From assembly GCF_001854805.1 (NCBI RefSeq), contig NZ_MBLO01000036.1:254534-318533 (forward strand): a stretch of 64,000 bases of DNA, in the 5' to 3' direction. This document shows positions 16,348 through 24,872 of the stretch, piece after piece (position 1 is the stretch's first letter; every line of letters starts with the position of its first letter). This DNA is from Pseudofrankia coriaricola (GTDB taxonomy: Bacteria; Actinomycetota; Actinomycetes; Frankiales; Frankiaceae). The translations under genes were made by a program, and so were the position numbers. Under the pieces are notes generated by a model. The model did not search any database and was not told where the DNA came from. It worked only from the letters and a program-made list of their open reading frames with translations.

Positions 16348-17547
16348 ATGAAGGTCGCGGACGTGACGGAACTGTACTGGGACCCGTACGACAAGGTGAT
16401 CGACGTCAACCCGTATCCGGTCTGGCACCGGATGCGCGACGAGGTGCCGGTCTACCTCAACGAGAAGTTCGGTTTCTACGCGCTGTCCCGGTTCAAGGAC
16501 GTCGACGACGCGAGCCTCGACCCGGCGACCTTCAGCTCCGCCTACGGCACGGTGCTCGAGATCATGGGCGACCAGCCCTTCGACAACGGCATGATCATCT
16601 TCACGGACCCGCCGTCGCACACGATGATGCGCGTGCTGGTGTCCCGCGGCTTCACCCCGCGCCGGATCGCCGCGCTGGAGAGCCACATCCGCGGGCTGTG
16701 CGCCGAGCTGCTCGACGACCGGGTCGGCAGCGGCGGCTTCGACTTCGTCCAGGACTTCTCCGCGATCCTCCCGTCGATGGTCATCTCCGAGCTGATCGGC
16801 GTCGACAAGGCGGACCGCGAGGAGGTCCGGAAGCTGATCGACACCACCTTCTACCTGGACCCGGAGAAGGGGATGTTCAACGACATCTCCTTCGGGGCCC
16901 AGATCAAGCTGCACGAGATTTTCGCCGAGCAGATCGAGGCCCGCCGCAAGGCGCCGCGCGATGACGTCATGACGGCGCTGACCGAGGCCGAGATCAAGAC
17001 GGCCGACGGCACCCGCCGGCTCACCACCAAGGAGGCGTGCGACTTCACCAACCTGCTCGTCTCCGCCGGCACCGAGACCGTCGCCCGCCTGCTCGGCTGG
17101 GCCTGCGCGCTGCTCGCCGAGCACCCAGACCAGCGCGCCGCGCTCGCCGCGGACCCGGCGCTGCTCCCGGGCGCCGTCGAGGAGACGCTGCGGTTCGAGG
17201 CCCCCTCCCCCGTGCAGGGCCGCACGACCACCCGCGAGCTGGAGATGCACGGGGTCACGATCCCGGAGCACTCCAAGGTGCTGCTGCTGACCGCCGCGGC
17301 CAACCGGGACGAGCGCAAGTACCCCGACCCGGACACCTTCGACATCCGGCGCAAGTTCGACAGCCACGTCAGCTTCGGCCACGGCCCGCACTTCTGCCTC
17401 GGCGCCTCGCTCGCGCGGATGGAGGGCCGGGTCGCCCTCGAGGAAGTCCTGAAGCGGTTCCCGACCTGGGAGATCGACCACGACAACGTGCACCGGCTGC
17501 ACACCAGCACCGTGCGCGGCTACGAGAAGCTGCCGATCCTGCTCTGA
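16348..17547 (+). CDS. Cytochrome P450 (paralogue of the P450 at 5040)
   Basis: 399 residues. The I-helix is SAGTETVARLLGW, ExxR is in ETLRFEAPSP, and the haem loop FGHGPHFCLGAS has Cys350. Sequence runs parallel to the 5040 P450 along its whole length, indicating duplication. The ATG at 16348 is chosen because the paralogue begins at the equivalent point; an upstream in-frame extension is low-complexity. Likely substrates are lipids or terpenoids. A cupin gene follows in the opposite direction. Confidence 0.92.
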   Translation: MKVADVTELYWDPYDKVIDVNPYPVWHRMRDEVPVYLNEKFGFYALSRFKDVDDASLDPATFSSAYGTVLEIMGDQPFDNGMIIFTDPPSHTMMRVLVSRGFTPRRIAALESHIRGLCAELLDDRVGSGGFDFVQDFSAILPSMVISELIGVDKADREEVRKLIDTTFYLDPEKGMFNDISFGAQIKLHEIFAEQIEARRKAPRDDVMTALTEAEIKTADGTRRLTTKEACDFTNLLVSAGTETVARLLGWACALLAEHPDQRAALAADPALLPGAVEETLRFEAPSPVQGRTTTRELEMHGVTIPEHSKVLLLTAAANRDERKYPDPDTFDIRRKFDSHVSFGHGPHFCLGASLARMEGRVALEEVLKRFPTWEIDHDNVHRLHTSTVRGYEKLPILL

Positions 17548-17651
17548 GTCCCACCGCGCGGCTGGTGGGTGATCCGTCCCGGCTCGCCCACCAGCACCGC
17601 CGCCCCCCGACCCCGCCGCTCGTCAGCGTTGCCGAGCGGCGGCCTGGGGAG

Positions 17652-18059
17652 TCAGTCGGTTCGCATGGGCTCCGCGCCCCGCGGCAGTGACTCCGCGCCC
17701 CGCGGCGGTGACGGCGTGCCGGCCGCGCGGTCAGCACGTGTGCTGGGCGCGCTGATCACGAGAAACCGGACGTCGCCCGGCCCGCGGTTGAAGAACTGGT
17801 GCGGCAGTCCGGGAGATATCTCGACACCTCTGCCCGGGGCCAGCGCCACGTCGCCGTCGGCCGTTCGCAGGACCGCCTCGCCTTCGAGCACGTAGAAGAA
17901 CTGGCGCGCCTCGGCGTGGACATGCCATTCCTCACCCGCGCCCGCCGGGACGCGCTCCTCCACGACGGAGAGGCCGGGCCGGTCGACGAGGCGCCACCCG
18001 TCCGACACCTCGCCCCAGACGTAGTGCGGGGCGCTGAGACGATCGACTGGCTCGGGCAT
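17652..18059 (-). CDS. Small cupin-domain protein
   Basis: 135 residues from ATG at 18059. The cupin motifs are visible: EEWHVHAEARQFFYVLEGEA (two His and Glu metal ligands) and PGLPHQFFNRGPGDVRFLVIS (third His). Single-domain cupins of this type are metal-binding small-molecule enzymes or sensors. The C-terminal 30 residues are repetitive (PRGAESLPRGAEP). It is divergent from the DUF35-thiolase operon, with a family 1 operator between. A TTG start at 18119 would add twenty residues. Function unknown. Confidence 0.7.
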   Translation of the reverse strand: MPEPVDRLSAPHYVWGEVSDGWRLVDRPGLSVVEERVPAGAGEEWHVHAEARQFFYVLEGEAVLRTADGDVALAPGRGVEISPGLPHQFFNRGPGDVRFLVISAPSTRADRAAGTPSPPRGAESLPRGAEPMRTD

Positions 18060-18149
18060 GGCGACATGGTCCCAGCGGGCGATCGGGCCGGGCCGCCCAG
18101 CTGAAGATGATCTCCACAACGGTGGTGGGTACCCAGGGGCCTCCTTATA

Positions 18150-18165
18150 CTGACGCCGATATCAA
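18150..18165. promoter_or_regulatory. Family 1 operator before the DUF35-thiolase operon
   Basis: CTGACGCCGATATCAA lies 22-37 bases before the TTG start at 18187, close enough to overlap the promoter. One arm is less conserved than in the 12940 copy. Confidence 0.55.
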
Positions 18166-18186
18166 ATTTGGAGAAAGGGGGCGGTC

Positions 18187-18627
18187 TTGGCTCAGCGCGT
18201 CGTCGCGGAAGGCCTGTTCGACTGGCCATCGGACGAGCCCCGGCTCATCGGATCGAAGTGCCAGGTCTGTGGCCTGGTCGCGTTCCCCGCCTACCCGAAC
18301 TGCCCGAAGTGCGGCTCCCTGGACGTCGCCGAGACCCGGCTGTCCACGCGGGGCACGCTGTGGACGTGGACCCGGCAGCGGTTCCAGCCGAAGAACCCGC
18401 CCTACCTCGGCATCGAGCCGGCGGCGGACTTCGTGGGCTACGGGGTCGGGTACATCGAGCTCCCGGAGGCACGCGTCGAGGCCCGGCTCACCGTCGGTGT
18501 CGACGAGCCGCTGGAGATCGGTCAGGAGATGGAGCTGACTGTCGTCCCCTTCGCCACGGACGCCGACGGCACCGAGGTGCTGACGTACGCGTTCCGCCCC
18601 GTCTCCCAGTCCGTCGAGAGGAGCTGA
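18187..18627 (+). CDS. DUF35 OB-fold/zinc-ribbon protein
   Basis: 146 residues. Zinc ligands C25, C28, C39, C42 (CQVC and CPKC) precede an OB-fold (FVGYGVGYIELPEARVEARL). DUF35 proteins act as obligate partners of thiolase-fold enzymes, presenting acyl-CoA. The partner thiolase starts 10 bases downstream. TTG is used as start; AAAGGGGG is immediately upstream. Confidence 0.85.
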   Translation: MAQRVVAEGLFDWPSDEPRLIGSKCQVCGLVAFPAYPNCPKCGSLDVAETRLSTRGTLWTWTRQRFQPKNPPYLGIEPAADFVGYGVGYIELPEARVEARLTVGVDEPLEIGQEMELTVVPFATDADGTEVLTYAFRPVSQSVERS

Positions 18628-18637
18628 GGCGGCCGCC

Positions 18638-19783
18638 ATGGACGATGTCGCGATCATCGGGGTCGGCAGGACTCCCTTCGGCCGGTTCCCCGGCCAGACC
18701 GCCATCCAGCTGGGTGCGACGGCGGTGCGCGCGGCGCTCGCCGACGCGGGCCTGGAGTGGAAGCAGATCCAGTTCGGCTTCGCCGGCAGTTACGAGGTCG
18801 ACAACCCGGACGCGGTCATCAATTTCCTGGGCCTGACCGGGATTCCGATCACCGACGTCTACAACGGCTGCGCGACCGCGGCCAGCGCGCTCACCCAGAC
18901 AGCGAACACGATTCGTCTCGGCGAGTACGAGATCGGTATCGCGATCGGCATGGACAAGCACCCGACCGGTGCCTTCGCCGGTTACTCGGAGGAGTACGGC
19001 CTGCCGGCCTGGTACGGCGAGACCGGGCTGTTCCTCACGCCCAAGTTCTTCGCCATGAAGATCCAGCGGTACATGTACGACCACGGAATCTCCCCGGCGA
19101 CGCTGGCGAAGGCCGCGGCGAAGAACTACCGCAACGGCTCGATCAGCCCGGAGGCGTTCCGGCGCACCCCGATGAGCGAGGAGAAGATCCTCGGCTCGCG
19201 GATGGTGAACGACCCGCTCACGCAGTACATGTTCTGCTCGCCGGACGAGGGCGCGGCGGCCGTGATCCTGTGCAAGGCGAGCGTCGCGCACAAGTACACC
19301 AGCCGGCCGATCTACCTGAAGGCCTCGGTCGTGCGGACCCGCAAGCTAGGCGCGTTCGAGGTCCACAGCCCGTGGCTGCCGCTGGAGCGGGAGGAGGCGC
19401 CCACCGTCTTCGCCTCCCGGGCCGCCTATGAGATGGCCGGCATCGCGCCCGACGACGTCGACGTCGCGCAGCTGCAGGACACCGACGCCGGCGCCGAGGT
19501 GATCCACCTGGCCGAGAACGGCCTGTGCAAGGACGGCGAGCAGGAGCGCCTGTACGCCGAGGGCGCCACCGAGATCGGCGGCAGCATCCCGGTCAACACC
19601 GACGGCGGCCTCATCGCCAACGGCGAGCCGATCGGCGCCTCCGGGCTCCGCCAGGTCTATGAGCTGACCAGGCAGCTGCGCGGCACCGCCGGCGACCGCC
19701 AGGTCCCCGGCACCCCGCGCGTCGGCTACGGCCAGCTCTACGGCGCCCCCGGCACCGCCGGCGTCGCGATCCTCTCTCTCTGA
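18638..19783 (+). CDS. Lipid-transfer thiolase (SCP-x type) partner of DUF35
   Basis: 381 residues, thiolase fold. Cys78 in VYNGCATAAS matches the thiolase nucleophile, while the usual GHP loop is GEPIGASG (Glu in place of His) and the last loop is GYGQLYGAPGTAG without the second cysteine. This suggests either a specialised thiolase or an aldolase-like enzyme. It is the second gene of a DUF35-thiolase-NTF2 operon and very likely forms a heteromer with the DUF35 protein. Substrate unknown but probably a branched or polycyclic acyl-CoA. Confidence 0.82.
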   Translation: MDDVAIIGVGRTPFGRFPGQTAIQLGATAVRAALADAGLEWKQIQFGFAGSYEVDNPDAVINFLGLTGIPITDVYNGCATAASALTQTANTIRLGEYEIGIAIGMDKHPTGAFAGYSEEYGLPAWYGETGLFLTPKFFAMKIQRYMYDHGISPATLAKAAAKNYRNGSISPEAFRRTPMSEEKILGSRMVNDPLTQYMFCSPDEGAAAVILCKASVAHKYTSRPIYLKASVVRTRKLGAFEVHSPWLPLEREEAPTVFASRAAYEMAGIAPDDVDVAQLQDTDAGAEVIHLAENGLCKDGEQERLYAEGATEIGGSIPVNTDGGLIANGEPIGASGLRQVYELTRQLRGTAGDRQVPGTPRVGYGQLYGAPGTAGVAILSL

Positions 19784-19875
19784 CTCTCTGACCTCGCTCT
19801 CCGCACCGTCCCGGCCCGGCTCCTCTTGGGCGCCGGGCACCGCGGCGGGTGGCCTGAACACCAGCTACGAATCCG

Positions 19876-19905
19876 TTCGTACACACACCATTCGTACACA
19901 CACCA
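19876..19905 (+). repeat. 15-base perfect tandem duplication before the NTF2-like gene
   Basis: TTCGTACACACACCA occurs twice (19876-19890, 19891-19905), directly before the GGAGAGG ribosome site of the gene at 19917. Confidence 0.88.
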
Positions 19906-19916
19906 GTGGAGAGGCC

Positions 19917-20393
19917 GTGGCGCCCGCCTTACGTGACGTCGACGAGGTCGTCGGTGACTACACCGGCCTGTCGCGCGTCGTCCTGGACTACACGCGGCTC
20001 ATGAAGAGGCTGGTCGACGCCGGTAAGCGGCCGGGGTTCGACGTGGACAGCTGGACGCCGGTGGCCGAACTGGTCGACGTCGAGGGCTTCGAGCGGGTCG
20101 GCCCGTTCAAGGAGGTCATGAACTGGCCGGACTACGCGGCCTTCCTGACGACCTGGGCCCGCACCTCCGACTGGGAGTGCTCGTTCCGCCGGATCACCGA
20201 GGTCGGCAACGTCGTGCTTCTCGAACTGGAGGAGCGCAGCCGGATCGGTGAGCACAGCAGCATCGTCAACTCGGCCACGGTCTACGACTTCGACGACGAC
20301 GGCAAGATCGCGTATCTCCGCGTCTACCTGCAGATGGCGTTGCCCGACCCCGAGATGCTGAAGAGCTACGAGGGCATCAAGATCTCGGAGTAG
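19917..20393 (+). CDS. SnoaL/NTF2-like protein
   Basis: 158 residues with the cone-fold pattern of the NTF2 superfamily: helical N-terminus, then strands ECSFRRITEVGNVVLLELEE and IAYLRVYLQMAL. Members include isomerases, hydratases and dehydratases acting on steroid or polyketide-like ligands; catalytic residues cannot be assigned safely. GTG start has a good GGAGAGG. It closes the DUF35-thiolase operon, 133 bases after the thiolase. Confidence 0.72.
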   Translation: MAPALRDVDEVVGDYTGLSRVVLDYTRLMKRLVDAGKRPGFDVDSWTPVAELVDVEGFERVGPFKEVMNWPDYAAFLTTWARTSDWECSFRRITEVGNVVLLELEERSRIGEHSSIVNSATVYDFDDDGKIAYLRVYLQMALPDPEMLKSYEGIKISE

Positions 20394-20450
20394 GCCGGCC
20401 CGGCCGAAGGCACCCAGCCGCACGGGACGGGCGGGACGGGCCGCCCGGGG

Positions 20451-21920
20451 TCAGCCGCCGCGGGCGGCGACGAGGGCGCCCCGGTTGATCTTCGTTGCCT
20501 CGCTGCGGGGGATGGCGTCGAGGAACTCGATGGTCTTGGGAACCTTGTACGCGGCCAGGCGGCTCTTCGCGTAGGCGATGATCTCGGCTTCCGCCGGTGG
20601 CGCCGTCCGGTCGGTCGGCTCGACGAGGGCGTGCACCCGCCGGCCCCACTCCTCGTCGCGCAGTCCGATGACGACGACGTCGGCGATGGCCGGGTGGTCG
20701 ATGAGCGCCGCCTCGACCTCCGCGGGGAACACGTTCGCACCCCCGGTTATGATCATGTCGACGCGACGGTCGGCCAGGTAGAGGTAGCCGTCCTCGTCGA
20801 CGTGGCCCATGTCGCCGGCGGTGACGAAGCCGTCGTCGGTGGTGCGCAGCCGAGGAGCGGTGCCGAGGTACTGGTAGCCGCCGAAGTGGCCGCAGCGCAG
20901 GTAGACGTCGCCGATCTGGCCGGTCCGCAGCTCGTCGCCCTCCGGGTCGAGGATGCGGATCTCGGTACCGCGGATGCCGCGGCCGACGCTGCCCTGGTGG
21001 CCCATCCACTCGTCGCCGAACAGGGCCGTCCAGCCCAGGCCCTCGGTCATCCCGTAGATCATGAAGAGCTTCTCGGGGCCGATCAGCTTCGCCCAGCGGT
21101 GCACCAGCGACGGCGGCATCGGCGCCGCGCCCTGCATGACCCACTCGACGCTGGAGAAGTCGCGGCCGTCGACGCCGGGGAGGTCCGCCATCCGCTGCAG
21201 CATGGTGGGGGCGGCGGTGAAGTGGGAGATCCGGTGGCGCTCGATGGCGTCGACGGCCTTGGCGGCGTCGAACTTGGACAGCACGACCAGCCGATCACCG
21301 GCGAGCAGGTTGTACAGCGTGGTGAACCCGTTGGCGTGGTACATCGGGGCCAGCACGAGGATCGTCTGCGGCTGGGCCACCGGCCGCCAGGCGGCGATCA
21401 TCGGAATGGCCATGCGGACGTCGTAGACCGCCGGCCGCTCCGCGACGATCACCTTCGGCAGGCCCGTCGAGCCGCTGCTGCAGATGCCCTGCAGGTGCGG
21501 CGCGGTGACCTCGGGCAGGTCGGGCACCGGGTCACCCTCGGTGGCGTCGATCCAGTCGAGGTCGGCCGCGCCCAGGTGGGCCTTGGGCGCGATGACCTCG
21601 AGGACACGCGCCAGCTCCCAGTCGGGCACGTCCCAGCGCACCGGCACCGGCACGGCGCCGACCTTCCAGGCCGCGAACGCCGCCAGCACGAACTGCGGCG
21701 AGTTGCGTAACCCGAGGCCGAGCCGGTCCCCGACGCCGACGCCGCGGGCCGCGAGCGCCGCGGCGAGCTGGCTGGACCGCCGGTCCAGCCACGCCCAGGT
21801 GTACGACGACTCGGTGCCGTCGAGCTCGACGCACCACAGCGCGGAGACATCCGGCAGCTCGACGCCGAGCTGGCGAATCCGGCTGCCAATGCCGACCGGG
21901 ATGACCTCAGGGACGTCCAT
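20451..21920 (-). CDS. Acyl-CoA synthetase (AMP-dependent ligase)
   Basis: 489 residues of the ANL superfamily. The phosphate loop SSGSTGLPK, the YGMTEG motif, the hinge GDMGHVDEDGYLYLADR and the C-terminal catalytic Lys477 in ATKINR are all present. It activates a free acid as an adenylate and transfers it to CoA, which would feed the surrounding thioester pathway. ATG at 21920 follows GGAAGGAT at proper spacing. A weak family 1 site at 22105 lies upstream. Confidence 0.9.
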   Translation of the reverse strand: MDVPEVIPVGIGSRIRQLGVELPDVSALWCVELDGTESSYTWAWLDRRSSQLAAALAARGVGVGDRLGLGLRNSPQFVLAAFAAWKVGAVPVPVRWDVPDWELARVLEVIAPKAHLGAADLDWIDATEGDPVPDLPEVTAPHLQGICSSGSTGLPKVIVAERPAVYDVRMAIPMIAAWRPVAQPQTILVLAPMYHANGFTTLYNLLAGDRLVVLSKFDAAKAVDAIERHRISHFTAAPTMLQRMADLPGVDGRDFSSVEWVMQGAAPMPPSLVHRWAKLIGPEKLFMIYGMTEGLGWTALFGDEWMGHQGSVGRGIRGTEIRILDPEGDELRTGQIGDVYLRCGHFGGYQYLGTAPRLRTTDDGFVTAGDMGHVDEDGYLYLADRRVDMIITGGANVFPAEVEAALIDHPAIADVVVIGLRDEEWGRRVHALVEPTDRTAPPAEAEIIAYAKSRLAAYKVPKTIEFLDAIPRSEATKINRGALVAARGG

Positions 21921-22104
21921 GGCGATCCTTCCACCGGCGGGGCGCGGCGACCGAACGCGCCGGCGTCCCTCCTCCGGGAGCACGGAGTTAGGCCGAACGA
22001 CAGATGATCATGGTGAACTTCGCGCGCCCGGAGGCAATCCAGGAATCAGGGCCCGCGTGCTCAATGCCCTCTCGGGGGTGCGGCAGGCCGCACCCCCGAG
22101 GCTC

Positions 22105-22121
22105 GTGACGTCGACATCGAG
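22105..22121. promoter_or_regulatory. Possible weak family 1 operator upstream of the ligase
   Basis: GTGACGTCGACATCGAG keeps one full half-site and a partial second half. It lies 185 bases upstream of the ligase start and 50 bases past the stop of the CoA-transferase. Least certain member of the set. Confidence 0.35.
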
Positions 22122-22170
22122 GTCCTTCGGGGACGCCGACGTGGCCAGGCGACGTGGCTAGGCGACGTGG

Positions 22171-23385
22171 CTAGGCGACGATGCCGCGCAGCTTGAGATC
22201 CAGCACGGCGTCGAAGTCCAGGCCCAACTCGGCGAGGACCTCGTCGGCGTGCTCGTTGAAGTCCGGCGCGCGGTGCGCCGGCGCCGGCTCGTCGCCGAAC
22301 TGCACCGGGACGGCGCTGAGGTGGAACGGGGTGCCGGCGGCGTTCTCGAGGTCCTGGACATAGCCGTTGGCGACGCTCTGCGGGTCGGCCGCGGCCTCCA
22401 GCGTGTGCTGCACGACCGTCCACTGGCCGGGGAAGTCCGCCAGGCGCTCCCGCCACTCCGCCAGCGGGCGGGAGGCGAACTCGGCGGCCAGCAGGTCGCT
22501 CGCCTCCGCCTTGTTCGCCATCAGGGACGCGTGGTCGGCGAAGCGCGGGTCGGTCGCGAGCTCGGGGCGGCCGACCGCGGCGCACGCCGCCGGCCAGTAG
22601 TGCCCGGCCTGCAGGCACGAGAAGCCGAGCCAGCGCCCGTCCTCCGTCCGGTAGCTGCCGACCAGCGGGTTGCTGCGGTGCCCCGACGGCGGGCCCTGCC
22701 ACGGCGTCTTCATGAGCAGCGAAAGAGCGAGCGCCTGGCCCATGGCCCACATGCCAGTGCTCAGCAGCGAGACGTCCACCGTCGTCGTCTCGCCGGTGCG
22801 CTCACGGTGGAAGAGGGCGCCCATGATGCCGCCGGCGATCGTCATCGCCCCGATCGAGTCCCCGAAGCCGGGCGCGGGCGGGCCCACCAGATCCCCGGAG
22901 TCGGCCGGCGTGCTGCCCAGGGCGACGCCGGCCCGCTGCCAGAAGGCGAGGAAGTCGTACGCGCCGCGGTCGGCCTCGGGGCCGCGCTCACCCTGACCCG
23001 TGCCGCGGACGTAGATGATGTTCGGGTTGTGGGCGCGGATGTCGTCCAGCTCCACCTTCAGCTTCTTGCGCACCCGCGGCAGCTTGTTGGTGAGGAAGAC
23101 GTCCGCGGTGGCGGCCAGCTTGTAGACGATGTCGAGGCCCTCGGGCGACGTGAGATCGAGCGCGAGGCTGCGCTTCCCGCGGTTGGAGTGCTCGAACAGC
23201 ACGTGGACGCCCATGGGGATGCTGACGGTCCCCGAGCTGGCGAGGCCGCGCATCGCGTCGCCGCGCTCGACGTGCTCGATCTTGATGACGTCGGCACCCA
23301 GGTCCGCCAACAGTGCGGACGCGGCGGGCACGAACGTATGCTCCGCAACCTCAAGGATCCGCACGCCCTGCATCACCGCGGTCAT
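22171..23385 (-). CDS. Type III CoA-transferase (CaiB/BaiF family)
   Basis: 404 residues. LLADLGADVIKIEHVERGD and the segment ADRGAYDFLAFWQRAG, whose Asp144 aligns with the catalytic aspartate of formyl-CoA transferase, identify the family. It transfers CoA between carboxylic acids. ATG at 23385 has GGAGG seven bases upstream. A family 1 operator at 23430 is 45 bases before the start, so it is co-regulated with the thiolase and DUF35 genes. Confidence 0.9.
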   Translation of the reverse strand: MTAVMQGVRILEVAEHTFVPAASALLADLGADVIKIEHVERGDAMRGLASSGTVSIPMGVHVLFEHSNRGKRSLALDLTSPEGLDIVYKLAATADVFLTNKLPRVRKKLKVELDDIRAHNPNIIYVRGTGQGERGPEADRGAYDFLAFWQRAGVALGSTPADSGDLVGPPAPGFGDSIGAMTIAGGIMGALFHRERTGETTTVDVSLLSTGMWAMGQALALSLLMKTPWQGPPSGHRSNPLVGSYRTEDGRWLGFSCLQAGHYWPAACAAVGRPELATDPRFADHASLMANKAEASDLLAAEFASRPLAEWRERLADFPGQWTVVQHTLEAAADPQSVANGYVQDLENAAGTPFHLSAVPVQFGDEPAPAHRAPDFNEHADEVLAELGLDFDAVLDLKLRGIVA

Positions 23386-23429
23386 CCAGTGCCTCCAGTC
23401 GCGCGCCGGCTGGCATCCGCCGGCCATGT

Positions 23430-23447
23430 TTCAACATCGACGTCGAC
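23430..23447. promoter_or_regulatory. Family 1 operator before the CoA-transferase
   Basis: TTCAACATCGACGTCGAC is nearly identical to the copy at 9355 (17 of 18 bases). Confidence 0.65.
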
Positions 23448-23502
23448 TCATACTCCAGGTCGCGCCCCATGCGGCGCAAGAACAGCGCTGGTCGTCCGTT
23501 CG

Positions 23503-24483
23503 TCACGCTGCCGGCGGCGGGAATGTCTGGCCGGACAGAGCGGCGAGCGCGTGGACGAGCGACTGGGTCCCGTCGCGGCCGCGGCCCTGGCCCTGCAGGG
23601 CGACGTAGAGCTGGCCCGCGAGGGCGAGCCCGGGCAGGGCGAGACGGGCGCGCCGGGCCTCGGCGAGCGCGATGCCGAGGTCCTTGACGAAGTGATCGAC
23701 GAAGAACCCCGGGGCGAAGTTGCCGGCGACGATCCTGGGCGCGAGGTTCGACAGCGACCAGCTGCCCGCCGCCCCGCCCGAGACGGACTCGAGCGCCCGC
23801 TCGACGTCCAGGCCCGAGCGGTAGGCGTAGAGCAGCGCCTCGGTCACGCCGACCATCGTGGACGCGATCAGGATCTGGTTGACCATCTTGGTGTGCTGCC
23901 CGGCGCCGGCCCCGCCCTGCCGAATGATCGACTTCCCCATCGCGTCGAGGCACGAGCGAACCGCCTCCACGACCTCCGCCGGGCCGCCAACCATGATCGA
24001 CAGGGTGGCGTCGCGGGCGCCGACATCGCCGCCGGAGACCGGCGCGTCCAGCGCGTGCACGCCGCGCGCCGCGGCCGCCCCGGCGACCTCGATGGCGAGC
24101 GCGGGCTCACTTGTCGTCATGTCCACCAGGACCGCGCCCGGCCGGGCGCCGGCGAGCGCGCCATCCGGCCCGAGCAGCACCTCGCGCACATCCTCGGGGA
24201 ATCCGACCATCGAGAACACCACGTCGCTGGCCGCGGCGACCCCGGCCGGGGTATCGGCCCAGGTCGCACCCTCGTCGAGCAGCGCCTTGGCGCGCTCCGG
24301 AGTCCTGGTGGTCACGGTGAGCGGGTAGCCGGCGCGCAGCAGGTGCCCGGCCATGGCGGCGCCCATGACGCCGGTGCCGATCCACCCGACCCGGGTCGAC
24401 GACGGCGAGGCCGGAGCGGGCGGCGCGGAGGCCGCCGCCTCAGAAGAAGACGAGGCGGAAGAGGACGAGGTGGAGTCAGACAC
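23503..24483 (-). CDS. NAD-dependent 3-hydroxyisobutyrate dehydrogenase family protein
   Basis: 326 residues of the beta-hydroxyacid dehydrogenase family. [14 protein letters not shown] (34-47) binds [14 protein letters not shown] (146-156) is the substrate loop and Lys199 in HTKMVNQ is catalytic. The first 30 residues are Ser/Ala/Pro-rich low complexity, so the true start could be nearer residue 30. It oxidises a 3-hydroxy acid to a semialdehyde, as in branched-chain breakdown. It lies upstream of the CoA-transferase on the same strand, separated by 117 bases. Confidence 0.85.
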   Translation of the reverse strand: MSDSTSSSSASSSSEAAASAPPAPASPSSTRVGWIGTGVMGAAMAGHLLRAGYPLTVTTRTPERAKALLDEGATWADTPAGVAAASDVVFSMVGFPEDVREVLLGPDGALAGARPGAVLVDMTTSEPALAIEVAGAAAARGVHALDAPVSGGDVGARDATLSIMVGGPAEVVEAVRSCLDAMGKSIIRQGGAGAGQHTKMVNQILIASTMVGVTEALLYAYRSGLDVERALESVSGGAAGSWSLSNLAPRIVAGNFAPGFFVDHFVKDLGIALAEARRARLALPGLALAGQLYVALQGQGRGRDGTQSLVHALAALSGQTFPPPAA

Positions 24484-24872
24484 GTCTCACCACCCTAATA
24501 GTCCATCCGAATAGTCCGTGGCCACGGGACCGACGGACCGGAACCAGCCCGCGAGCCGCCGGCCTCGTCGCCAGCCGGCCGCCGGGCTGCCCGCGGGGAC
24601 CGCTCGGCCGCCGCTGGGGCCGCCAGCGGCCCGCGACCGCGCGTGGGTCAGCCATCCGGAGCGGCATGCCGGCGACAGCAAATGAGTGTACGTTTACTTA
24701 TCGGCTGCCCCGCGCGGACGGCCAGGAGGGTCCGCCCGGCCGACACCGCGCCGGTATGCGCCCAATGAGGGTGATCTGACCAGCCCCGGCAGCCGATCAG
24801 GCGACCGCGGTGGCGGCTGTCACTACGGTGTTACCAGAGACAACTCCCAGTACTGCAACAGGAGCGGCTGGC
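24484..24872. promoter_or_regulatory. Divergent promoter region with family 2 operator (24685-24698)
   Basis: AGTGTACGTTTACT at 24685-24698 is a strong family 2 site in the 389 bases between the divergent dehydrogenase and thiolase. AATAGTCC occurs twice near 24497. No small gene recognised. Confidence 0.55.
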
